A stretch of DNA of 64,000 nucleotides from Homarus americanus (lineage: Eukaryota > Arthropoda > Malacostraca > Decapoda > Nephropidae). The DNA lies in assembly GCF_018991925.1 (NCBI RefSeq), contig NW_024744357.1, positions 3,171,706 through 3,235,705 on the forward strand, given 5' to 3'. The position numbers and the translations under genes were made by a program. The notes under the pieces were generated by a model. The model made no database searches. It saw only the letters and a program-made list of their open reading frames with translations, and was not told the DNA's origin. Below are positions 47,101 to 58,619 of this stretch, piece after piece; the first letter of the stretch is position 1; each line of letters starts with the position of its first letter.

Positions 47101-48090
47101 GGTGCCCTGTGAGCTTAGATACAGGCCTACTATACAGTAAAGAATACACTAGGGCCCCTAATAGCCCAGATGCAAGCCGATCATGCAGGAGGGAACACAA
47201 TAGGTGCCTTGGGAACGCCATACCTGTTGGGCCCCTTGGTGCAGTAGTTTTTGCGCTCTTTAGAACTCTGGGAGATGCCACGTTAAATAAATACACTTCC
47301 CATCACATTTCCAGTATCATAGAATTCTGAAGACGGTAACAGAAACAATATTGAACAGGAAAACATAAGTTGTGGTGTTGTGTTGACTGACTGTTCTCTT
47401 CTCCTATTGGCTGTAATTTGGCGGGAAAAAGAATAGACCAATGAACAGTCAGTAAGGGATTGCTGTCCCCGAGAACGCCACTGGGGGGGCCAGCGACCCT
47501 TCACGGGCACCTAGAGGTGCCGTCGTCCCTTGGTAGGCCCCTGGGAGCGATACTGTGCCTCGAGAGAGACCCTAGGGGCGCCACCGTTCATGAGAGGCAC
47601 CTGGCAGACCTGCTGTCCCTGGGAAAGCCCCAGGGGGCAGCAACAACCCCTCGCAGGCACCTACAGGTGCCGTCGTCCCTCGTAGGGCCCCTGGGAGCAA
47701 TGCTGTTCTCGACAGGGACTCTCGGGGCGCCGCGGTTAAGTGGAGTGCTGCTGTCCCTGGGTTAACCCCTGGGGTCGCTAGCGCCCCTGCCTGGGCCCCT
47801 GGGTTCCCAGATACAGGTATACTATACAGTAGGGAATACAATTGGTGCCCTGTGAACCCAGATACAGGCCTACTATACAATAGGTATCCTGGGAGCCCAA
47901 GATACAGGCATACTATACAGTGTGGACTACAATAGGTGCCAGAGCCCAGATGGTACCATAGTTAAGCACGAAATACTAGGCCAGTGGGAGCCACGATAAT
48001 ACACTAGGAACCCCTGAGAGCCCAGATACAGGCCTACTATATAGTAAAGAACAAGTGGTCGTGGGCCCTTCGTGCCTAGTTCGCGCCTGT

Positions 48091-48655
48091 ATTTAATCAT
48101 GCTCGTGGTTGTTATAATTATAGTCGTGGTTGTTATAATCATGGTCGTGCTTGTTATATCGTGGTCGTGGTTGTTATAATCATAGGTGTGGTTGTTATAA
48201 TCATGGTCGTGGTTATATGATCATGGTCGTGGTTGTTATAATCATAGTCGTGGTTGTTATAATCATGGTCGTGGTTGTTATAATCATAGCCGTGGTTGTT
48301 ATAATCATAGTCGTGGCGTTGTTAAAATCATGGTCGTGGTTGTTATAATCAACTATCATGGTTGTTATAATCATGGTCGGTTATGATCATGGTCGTCGTT
48401 GTTATAACTAGTAGTGGTTGTTATAATCATGGTCGTGGTTATAATCACGGTCGTGGTTGTTAAAATCATTGTCGGTTGTTACATTGCTAGTCTTGCTGTT
48501 ATAATCATGGTCGTGGTTGTTATAATCATGGTCATGGTTGTTATTATCATGGTCGTGGTTATGATCATAATCGTAGGTGTTATAATCATAGTCGTTGTTG
48601 TTATAATCATGGTCGTGGTTGTTATAATCATGGTCGTAGTTGTTACAATGGCTGA
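48091..48655. repeat. 21-bp minisatellite (GTGGTTGTTATAATCATGGTC)
   Basis: About 25 copies of a unit containing GTGGTTGTTATAATCATGG, some shortened. Because 21 is a multiple of three it leaves several frames open on both strands. It begins about 35 bp after the satellite array ends. Confidence 0.93.
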
Positions 48656-49247
48656 AGTCTGTGTGTGGGAAACTGAATAAAGACAAGTATTATACGTCGA
48701 TGCAATTAAGTGTTGGAAGCAAGTGAAGAGAACAACATCATAGTATTGGTGTGAGAGAACTTTAGACGATGATAAAGTTCTTCTGTTCTCCACCACGTCC
48801 TTCATGATGTAAGTTCTCTGAATTTATTTTCGAGGTTTAGGAAACTCAACGAATTGGCATTATTTTATTGATGTAAATATTTAATTCAGCCCATAAGGTG
48901 GTGTGTACAGTATGTGACAGTGGTTGGAAGTTAGATCCCGTAGCTGTTCAAGTCATCAATTATTGTAGTTAGCTGCGGGAAGCGGTTTGGGTAGCAACCT
49001 CCGATGGTCACTGGGTATATGTAAATTTTGGGGTTCACAACTTCACATGTCTATTGACAATTAATGTGTAATGTTTGTCAGGAGAAGCAGCTGTGTCGAT
49101 ACAATGATTCAGTTGAAAGTTCGAGCAAGGAGTCACTGTTAGTAAGGTGTAAGTTGTTATATGAACATAAATTTGGGTGCATTTAAGCTTAGGTTGCTGC
49201 CGAAAGAAAACCTAAGGCCTCAGGGGCTGGTGATGCACTGGGATATA
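48656..49247. other. Spacer, no gene seen
   Basis: AT-rich sequence downstream of copy B. A minus-strand AATAAA near 48866-48871 could serve that gene. Confidence 0.4.
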
Positions 49248-49420
49248 TTAGCACGCTTCGTGTTTGCCGTCAGTACAGCACAGCATTTCCTTGGTGGCCT
49301 CACCGTCATCTTCCCATGGATCTTCACACAGTTTCACGTAGAGGTACACCTGTGTGTTGATTTATAACAGATTATTAGAGTATGCATAAATCATTTAAAA
49401 TTAAATACTATGGGAAGTAT

Positions 49421-49504
<84 letters not shown>

Positions 49505-50641
49505 TATATGCTATATTTTGTGTGCATGTGTTGTATATGTTGATAATTTTTATAGCATGATCAATATAACTCTTTCTTGTTCGTTGTTTCTTTTCTTACT
49601 ATCTCTATACCCCCCCAACCCTTTTTCTTTTCTCCTACTGTTTATCAATCTCGCCCTATGAAAGAAAGACTTACCTGGACCAACGAACAGCCTCAAGTCC
49701 TCAGCCAGGTCGTCACACATAGTCTGGCCCACCGTCTTGCCGTCGGGGAGCTCGAAATTCAGGTCTCCTTCGCTGGTCTGTGTGTTCCACTGTAAACAAT
49801 ACGACAAAAATATTATTACCCTCAGAATTAAAAAATAAATAATCCTACGATTAGGCGATTGTAAGTCAACGAAAGTTAAGAGGAATATGTAAAACTAGAA
49901 TCTGTATTTGAAGAGCAGAATCATCAACTCAGGATTTAATTTGCGAAACAAAATCTTATCGTAAACTTCCACGAAGTCTGATCTTGACACTTCTGTGGAA
50001 AATATATAAGTACATGAAAGTAAAAACTTACCTCTGTGCGGCATTTGTCATGGCAGTCAGTTTCATCTTCACAGTTTTCCACCTCGAAGGCGTCCATGGC
50101 GAACACTTCTATCTCGTCATGAGCCTCAGTAATGAAGGCGCCACAGTCACACTCTGGAGTTTCTTGCGCCCTACCACAAGGTAATGTCCTCATTTAAACC
50201 CTTTTTATTTTTGAATTAGTTTAAGTGTTATTAAAAAATAATGGCGTTGGAAAAGCATGTTAGTCACAAATTAGAAGATACACGCACACGAAGATATGTG
50301 CAGTAAGAGCGTTTCATTTCCTTCCTGTTCTCTAGTATGTTAAGTATTTTTTCAGTAAGTTATAAATAAAATAGTAAAGAACATGTATGGACTCATTAGC
50401 ATTAGGACTGAGCGTTTATGGGCAGGTACTGTATATTTAGGTGATTTTATTCAATTTGTTCAGTGAAATATGGGAACCGTTTAATAAATCCTGGTCGACA
50501 TAACACAGAATATCAAAAGTAATTGTCTCTCTAATTCAATCTTTACCTCCAAGTTCAATTGTATAACTCAAACTTTTATAATGTATGAAAGTGTTACCAC
50601 GTGAGGACGGAGAGGGAGAAGAGGCTCACGAGGAACTTCAT
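49248..50641 (-). CDS. Secreted cysteine-rich protein, copy B (unrecognised family)
   Basis: Minus-strand exons: 50641-50598, 50170-50032, 49789-49675 and probably one within 49349-49248. Exon 1 encodes the signal peptide MKFLVSLFSLSVLT. Exon 2 encodes 46 residues beginning AQETPECDCGAFITEAHDE and ending FEVENCEDETDCHDKCRTE. Exon 3 encodes WNTQTSEGDLNFELPDGKT then VGQTMCDDLAEDLRLFVGP. The last open stretch ends DDGEATKEMLCCTDGKHEAC before a TAA. Exon 3 ends with one base of a codon, while the obvious CACACAG acceptor at 49350 would need phase 0. The in-phase alternative is a weak acceptor leaving AT-CCA-TGG. The last exon boundary is therefore uncertain. Exons 1-2 have the same lengths and phases as copy A. 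No TATA box is visible. The function is unknown. Confidence 0.6.
49423..49499. repeat. (TA)n microsatellite
   Basis: About 38 TA dinucleotides, within the last intron of copy B. Confidence 0.97.
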
Positions 50642-50669
50642 CTTGCTTGTCAGAAGTAGTATGAGGACC

Positions 50670-50695
50670 GATGATGATGATGATGATGATGATAA
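50670..50695. repeat. (GAT)n tract in the copy B promoter position
   Basis: About eight GAT triplets occupy the site where copies A and C have their TATA box, 30-55 bp upstream of the copy B ATG. Confidence 0.85.
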
Positions 50696-50944
50696 TGAAG
50701 TAAAGTGGCAAATGACTTTGCACTGGGAAAGGAGAGAGAGAAGTAAAGCGTGGAAACGGGAAGAAGAGTGGGAGGGGTAGATAGCAGGTGGGCTGTCCAC
50801 CTAGCGGAGACGAGTTGATATGATTGGGTGGTGGCCGCGCGCAGCTGAGCCGTCCTCGGGAGGAGGTTGAGGAGGGAGGAGGAGTTAAGCTAGCTAGATA
50901 TTCATTATTGTATGGGTGTTAATTTTTATTTGTCCGGTGGTAGT

Positions 50945-51653
50945 GTTATTTGTTTACCTCTTTGTGTAGAGTGGTTCTTGTTCTGCAATGTCAGCATTGA
51001 CTCTTAGGCCACCAGCTGTGGGTTTTAGTTGTTCCTTCTTCTTTAACTTGGAGAATAATGGGTCCTCCATCTCTTCAAGTTTGGTCCTCTCTCTGTGCTT
51101 GGCTGTGTGTACGTATGTTCAGTGGTTCGATATTGAATAATTCGTGAAGTTCTTGTATTTTGGTGGTGTATGGCGGAAGTTGCTTTGATGCTCTACGGAT
51201 AGCTTTGTTTTGTACTGCTTGAAGTTTAAGTTGACTGGATTTGCTGATCGTGTTGAGTGGTATTGGTGGATATTCTAGGTGTGGGCGGATAAGTGCTTTG
51301 TATAGGTGTAGTTGAATTTTGGTGTCCATTTTGCTGAATCGTCTTAGTTTCGTGAGTTGTGATTGGGCAGTCTGTTTGCGTTGTTTTACGTGTTTTGCTA
51401 TGCCTGTTCTTGTTATTGTGAGTCCCAATTTTACCTTGGTTGGAGTATTGTATAGGTACGTTGTTGACTGTGATTGGTGTAGGGTTTTTCTGGCAATATG
51501 TATTATCATTAGTTTCTGTGTATTGGTTTTAATTTTCCATTTTTTTTCATATTCGTTGATTTGCTCGATGGCGTGGGTTGTTATCCTTGCCATCATCTGT
51601 TCTCCTTGCCTGGATGTCGGATGATTTGTGAGACTATTACAGCCTTGATGCAT
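50945..51653 (-). pseudogene. LINE reverse-transcriptase C-terminal relic (jockey-like)
   Basis: A 192-codon minus-strand frame (51653-51075) carries VKLGLTITRTGIAKHVKQR, IQLHLYKALIRPHLEYPP and LKLQAVQNKAIRRAS. This is the thumb and tail region of jockey/CR1-type reverse transcriptases. After a frameshift near 51075 it continues with LEEMEDPLFSKLKKKEQLK, NADIAEQEPLYTKR and a stop near 50945. The catalytic YADD region is missing, so this is a 5'-truncated dead copy. It sits between copies B and C on the same strand and occupies the place where exons 2 and 3 of copy C would be expected. Confidence 0.7.
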
Positions 51654-52296
51654 ATTACATATTACTCCTTCGTCAAGCTTAGTCTTCGTGGCTTATTATT
51701 TATGGTAGTGCGTATATAAATTTAGTCTAGATTTAATACACATACACATACATAATAGAGAATCAGAGTAGTAATTGTGATGATGATGCACACAAATATT
51801 TCTTACCCTTTAAACTCGACGTAGAGGAGCAATCATATGAATTGATATAAAGGGCTAATTGAGGCTGTTTCCTTTACGCAGGAAATTTGCACGAGAGCCG
51901 CAGATTTGTGTATCTAATGTTGATAGGTGCACATGGGAAGATGTGTACAGGAAGAATGTTTTATTCCCTGTCTGCTCTCAAGTACACGATATTGGGTATA
52001 TTTTCTCAGTTAATTATAAATAAAATACTAGTAACAAGTTTTTATGTACGAGTGTCAGATATACTTGATACGAAAATATAATGTTCAGGGCATGAGAACA
52101 ACTGAGTAAATTCTTCATCGGAATTTGCAATGTAAAAGCTCACGAACATAACTGCAACCTTGATAACCTTCTCTGAGCTCATCCAACCAAACTAGGAAAG
52201 TGTTGTCGTAATAATTGTCAGTTAGAGTTACTGCATGTTTGGCACGAAGTCAGTCAAGTATATAACCACAATTATTGTAATATAATAAAGTCTTAC

Positions 52297-52340
52297 CATG
52301 TGAGGGCGGTGAGGCAGAGGAATATCACGGGGAACTTCAT
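52297..52340 (-). pseudogene. Secreted cysteine-rich protein, copy C (exon 1 only)
   Basis: The minus-strand frame MKFPVIFLCLTALT plus TG of a Trp codon is followed by donor GTAAGA. It has the same length and phase as exon 1 of copies A and B. The adjoining intron (52030-51900) is visibly homologous to intron 1 of copy B (50390-50280), sharing AGTTATAAATAAAATA and TTCCCTGTCTGCTCT-like words. No exon 2 or 3 is found before the LINE relic, so the gene appears truncated. Confidence 0.6.
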
Positions 52341-52380
52341 CTTGTCAGAAGTAGTATGAGGACCAACATCCAACAAGCTC

Positions 52381-52387
52381 TTTTATA
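52381..52387 (-). promoter_or_regulatory. TATA box of secreted-protein copy C
   Basis: TATAAAA on the minus strand, about 41 bp before the ATG at 52340, matching the spacing in copy A. Confidence 0.6.
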
Positions 52388-53991
<1,604 letters not shown>

Positions 53992-55326
53992 ACGAATGGC
54001 TGACGAGTGGTGAGGTACTCGATGCTTTACTGTTTATTGGTTTTACTGCGAATGACATGCAAGTGAAGCCAGTCAAGTTGATCATCAAGAACAACCCCAA
54101 GGATATAAGTATTTTCTTCACGTTTCAGGACTACTGTATACTACCAATGTACAAGGGGCCAAAACCTGAGGGTAAGCTTAATCTTCTGTGAATGATCTTG
54201 TAAAGGGCTTTATCAAGATTCAGTTTATTACAAAATATCCAGTTCTGGCTTCAGGTGAATTTACTATTTATGGTTCTTATTAAGGAATGAGTATCTGCGT
54301 GACTGGTATACAAATCTACAAATAAAATGCACTTACAATTGTGCTGGAGTGGACAACATCACTAGGTAAGACAAGAGTAGTACTGTGCTGGTCTTGGCGT
54401 CATAAATTATTAACAAGGGTTATTGAAGACGTGCAGCTATAGCAGTTAGATAGATACGAAGCAAAGCAGTTTTGGGATATGTCCAAGAATACTGACTGTC
54501 ATCAAATGACTTCAAGATGTCATTGATAAAGGACAGTGCTCTCTCAGATGACGTACTTACTCTAAATTCAAACTAAGAATCTGCAAATGATTTTATTGTC
54601 ACTGCAAGAGTTTAATACAGCCTTCTTTTATATATCATTAGGGATAATGATACGTCATGAATATTTATGCCCCCTCCAAGACTTCTGCCATGAAGGTGTT
54701 ATTGTTGTCCCAAAGAATAGACTGCCAAATAGAAAAATGTATCTCTAAATTTCTAATAGTTAATAAGTAATGTAGGCTAATGTATATACTAATCTTGCAT
54801 ACATGTTTAGTTGTTAAAGTTCAGTAATACATTATATTATAAACATTAAATTGCCATTAAAGTGTTAACATAATGTACTTTCAACTAGTCGCCTATAAAA
54901 CTGTTTTCTAATTTTCTTGGAATTTTTTATATGCTATTGTGTGTGAAAGGAGAATTTACTCTCCTTTATGAGAGACGTGAACGGAAACTGGGCCAGTTCA
55001 ACTGGCGCCATTATCATGTCCATTAGCGTCCAACTAATGTAAGTACAATATTTTTTATTCTCCTCAAAATAATAAACATTAAATATGAAAAAAAAACTAA
55101 TTATATCAATGAACGAAAAAAAATCAATTGGTAAAACTACAGGAATCACTCAGGTCAATGGCCCTGCAACTGATAATTAATCAGAAAAACCCCACCTGAA
55201 GGTTCACCTGTCCTGAACGAAAGTCATCGCGAGCTGTTGCCAACCGGGAGTGTGGCGAGTCTTGTTGATGATGTCACGCCAGAGTTACAGTTCACGTGGT
55301 TTAAGGAGACCACTGGCGGTACCTAG
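53992..55326 (+). CDS. Unrecognised gene, probable last two exons
   Basis: Exon 53992-54171 has acceptor TTATTGTTGCAAG and donor GTAAGC. It encodes DEWLTSGEVLDALLFIGFTA, then KPVKLIIKNNPKDISIFF and YCILPMYKGPKPE. Exon 55202-55326 (acceptor ACCCCACCTGAAG) begins SPVLNESHRELLPTG, continues ASLVDDVTPELQFTWFKET and ends in TAG. The one-base and two-base codon remainders match across the junction, and AATAAA lies at 55402-55407, 76 bp past the stop. Earlier exons must lie upstream or are missing. I do not recognise the protein; it could also be repeat-derived. The first exon begins about 180 bp after a (TA)n tract. Confidence 0.4.
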
Positions 55327-55401
55327 ACGAACAGAGACAAGAAGAACGTAAAATTCGTTATAAGAAATGTTGATATGAAAGTAAAGGTATTCACTTAGAG
55401 C

Positions 55402-55407
55402 AATAAA
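55402..55407 (+). terminator. AATAAA poly(A) signal
   Basis: An AATAAA hexamer 76 bp downstream of the TAG that closes the unrecognised exon pair. Confidence 0.4.
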
Positions 55408-55409
55408 GG

Positions 55410-57230
55410 CAATATATGTATTAACATTTATTTTATTTGGACGTTAACATCTTTACTATATTTACAAATTATAACTACTTTCATGGTCATGGAGACAAAA
55501 ACATTTAATGTATCATAAATATGCGGCAGACTCGCATAATTCAGAGCAGGATTAATAACACTCATAACTCTCACAATACTCCTTCCAAAAAATCAAACTA
55601 TATTTTTAAAATGGATACATTTCCCCGAGTCGCTAATCTAGTTACTTTATAATAGATAACACGAGCTTTAGCCGGTAAAGGTAAGGTGATATGATTGCAA
55701 TATGGAGTGACAAATATAAATCTTTAATTCCTGTTATATTTTGGGAGTATGAAAAATGAGTTTGTTTTTTTTGCCAGTCTAAGTGTCATGAAATGTCCTA
55801 CTCATACTATACTCCGGCCTAGACATGGATCTGCGTATAATCGAGTCCCTCCACGCCAAAGTTCTCTCCAGAAGAGTCAGTCAAACTCCTCTACCTATAA
55901 TTTAACTTGATTGTGTATTCTACTAAGTGATTGTTTTTGTCATGACTACTATTAATTTCACTGTTCTACTTCTCTCTGGTCATTATTTCGGTAACGTCAT
56001 TTAAATTTGTTGTTGATATAATCGCTTGTTTTTTATATTAACACATGTGTGTGTTTAGTTTATTAGATTACTGTAGTTTCGTTTCTATATATTGATCTAA
56101 TGATGATCACAGCGATAACTGAACGTTAACTAATAAAAAGAACAATAAGTGTCAAGATGTTCACCATTGCCCTTTAGTGTTACTATTGGTTATTAAACTA
56201 AGCTCTCCAGGTGATGTATGTCAAGTACAGGATGGCAACATAAGCCAAGGGAGATCTACATAGCGGTAGTAATGCCGAGAGGCTCTGGCTATTAATGGTG
56301 AACAATACTAGCTGTGACCTTATCCATCAACCCCCCTGCGAGTGAGTGCTGCACAAGGCCTTACCCTAAGATTTTCACCCCATATCGCGGCTAGCATTAT
56401 TCTCTACTCACTCCCATTTTCTTTCTTTTACTGATGCAGTTCCTCAGTCTCTCCTCTGCCTCGGTCTTTAGTCTCCCGACCTTCAATCAGACTCAGGGAC
56501 TATAGTCTTAGTCAACTCATCCTCCATAAAGCCCAAACTTGAAGGCGTACAATACACAAGTTGTCCACTCGACAGTTCTAAAATGAAATTCATCTCCATA
56601 AGCAACACTCAGAAAACTTTTAATTTATTACACGATACAGAAAAAAATAGTTGTGTTATATCTAGTATTCTCTCATCACTTCTGGTCATTCTTTCTCGTG
56701 TTCAAAAAAAGTGATTTCGAAATATCCAGCAGTGAATCCGAGAAAAACCACAGTACGGGAGATAAGCTATCAACAAATGACTCGCCCATCATTGTGGCGA
56801 AGCTGTTTCATCAGTTGCTAGGGTGCTGATCACTAATCATTATTCAATTAAACTATTTGTCTCCAAGGAGAGTCCAAAAACTTCATATGATAAAAAAGTT
56901 CAAGACACATGTTAGCTCCCAGTTCTATAGCCAGTTATCTCCACCGAACCGAATTATTCAGTTTCTATTTGTCAACAATTGTGATAACACAATGAGATTT
57001 CCACAGGTGATTTGGTATGCCAGACAGGAGTAACGTATTGTTTTATCACAATGTTAAATTACATGACATAATTGATTCACGAAGGCAGTAGAAAAATGAG
57101 AAGGAACCGATAACATTGTTTGTTTTTATTGCAATTTAATTTGAATTATGATATTTACCGACTCTTAAAATGATGTTTACATTTTTTATTCCTGATAGTC
57201 TTCCCAATAAAAATGTAAAAGTATTACTGA
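55410..57230. other. Intergenic, no gene seen
   Basis: AT-rich sequence with no long reading frames, recognisable motifs or strong repeats. Confidence 0.5.
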
Positions 57231-57239
57231 TTTCTTAAC

Positions 57240-58560
57240 AAGTATGCCTCTGGGTGTTACTGCAAAAATTGGATGTCGAGCATTAAAATTTCCTACGGCC
57301 AAATTCAAGTCCAAAAACATGCAATCTGGTTAGGAGTTGGTCAAAACATCCTCCAGTAATATAAAAATTTTCTACATTCAATTCTCCTTCCTTCAAACAT
57401 ATCTTTATGCAGATACTTTCTATTCCTTGTACTCTACTTGGTTTTTCAATTAGTTCTGCTGGTATGTAATTCTTAATAAATGTCGAAACCTCTCTTGTAC
57501 ATTGTTTTTCTTGTCCCCAGTCTCCTGAAGGGAAATTATGTTAATATTATTTTTAAGGGTAAATTATGACAGTCGAGGACAAAAGTTCGCTGCCCGTGGT
57601 GAAACTGAGTCACGGGAATGACTCTCCGAACTGACTTACCCTGACTGTTTTATCTCATTTGGGGATCAATGCGGTTTCATTTTGGGCGGGAGCGAACTTT
57701 TGACCCAGACTGTACATATGTAACTCTGATTCGTAGACTATTAACATTTCAGGACAATATTATAAGCCTAGCGTAATCCATTATTGATAGTTCCCACTCT
57801 ATATCCTTTTTCAGTATCTTTACAATTTACCAACACCTTTACAAAACCCTCTTTTGTTACTCCCTGCACGACAAAGTCCTTTATTTCCTCTCCTTCCTTT
57901 GATACTTATTTTAATAACCGATTTTTTAAAATTCTTGGGCTCTTCACTTTTCTCTTTCCTTCCTAACTCTACATAATTCATTAGCTTTATTTTCCATTTC
58001 TATATTTATCACTGTATCAAGTCTTCTCTCTATCACTTCTATTCTTTGACCTGAATTTTGCAAAAGCTGGAACATCTTACACAACTCTCCTCCCAGAATT
58101 TCTTGTACAGCTTTATCACTAATCTGTAGGGTTGAATCACTATTCTCATCTGCCGATAGTTTATTATTCTGGATGATCTTGGCATGAAGATCTGTTCCAG
58201 CCACAAGTGTTGTCAGTATCCTTCTTGAATCTTGAAGCCAAGCGTTCTTAGGATCACTCTCTCCACTATCCGCGCGTTCTCCTGTGACCCTATCACAGGC
58301 ATACTTCTTCTGTGGTTTCTCCTGTATTCACTAGATAATTTGTTTATTGATTAATTCTCAAACGTGGCCTCATCTAATCTACAACATGGGTCCAGTTGAC
58401 AGCCCCAGGCCTTGTGTCCCCATCTGCAACACTTGACACATTATTGGTTCCTCCACATACATTGCCACCTTCCTGTACCCTGCTCCCGTGATGAATACTT
58501 TGTCTGGAACCAATCCTCTCATTGAGCAATAACCTGGCTTCTCTCTTCGCCCCTTATAAA
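57240..58560 (-). pseudogene. LINE relic: ORF1 zinc knuckle and endonuclease pieces
   Basis: On the minus strand 58560-58370 encodes RREKPGYCSMRGLVPDKVF and KVAMYVEEPIM, then (one base shifted) CVKCCRWGHKAWGC with a following CCRLDEATFEN. This is a CCHC knuckle of the gag-like ORF1 of jockey-type LINEs. An ORF1-tail frame with NSGQRIEVIERRLDTVINIE, a likely coiled-coil, lies at 58204-57944. Further down, NIISLQETGD (near 57540) and VGNFNARHP (near 57290) are fragments of an AP endonuclease domain. Stops throughout show it is inactive. It may belong to the same family as the reverse-transcriptase piece at 50.9-51.7 kb. Confidence 0.55.
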
Positions 58561-58619
58561 ATGCCTCATGACCCAAACAAATCTCTCATCATCCAATAAG
58601 AATTATATATCCAGTATTA

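Larger units (their letters stand above)
34384..48055. repeat. Hierarchical satellite array (~16 units)
   Basis: Each unit has three layers. (1) Usually three 51-bp subrepeats with the core CCCAGATACAGGCCTACTAT, at exact 51-bp spacing in clean units (40761, 40812, 40863). (2) A single-copy segment with TTTGAACTCTGGGAGATGCC, AAATAAATACACC, CATCACATTTCCAGTATCAT and the CCAAT/E2F block. (3) A variable number of ~150-bp GC-rich subrepeats with GGGCACCTAGAGGCGCCG and CTCGAGAGAGACCC (period 150 at 41201, 41351, 41501). Unit length is about 590 bp plus a multiple of roughly 150-190 bp. A block of about 870 bp at 40.42-41.29 kb recurs almost exactly 3023 bp later (43.44-44.31 kb). Because 51 and 150 are multiples of three, long reading frames occur on both strands; I regard these as by-products. 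Confidence 0.93.

Noticed and set aside
34392..47880. Dozens of 60-240-codon frames in the satellite
   Set aside because: They follow from subrepeat periods divisible by three and occur on both strands; not annotated as genes.
48151..48805. Val/Ile-rich and Asp/His/Tyr-rich frames on opposite strands
   Set aside because: Both come from the 21-bp minisatellite.
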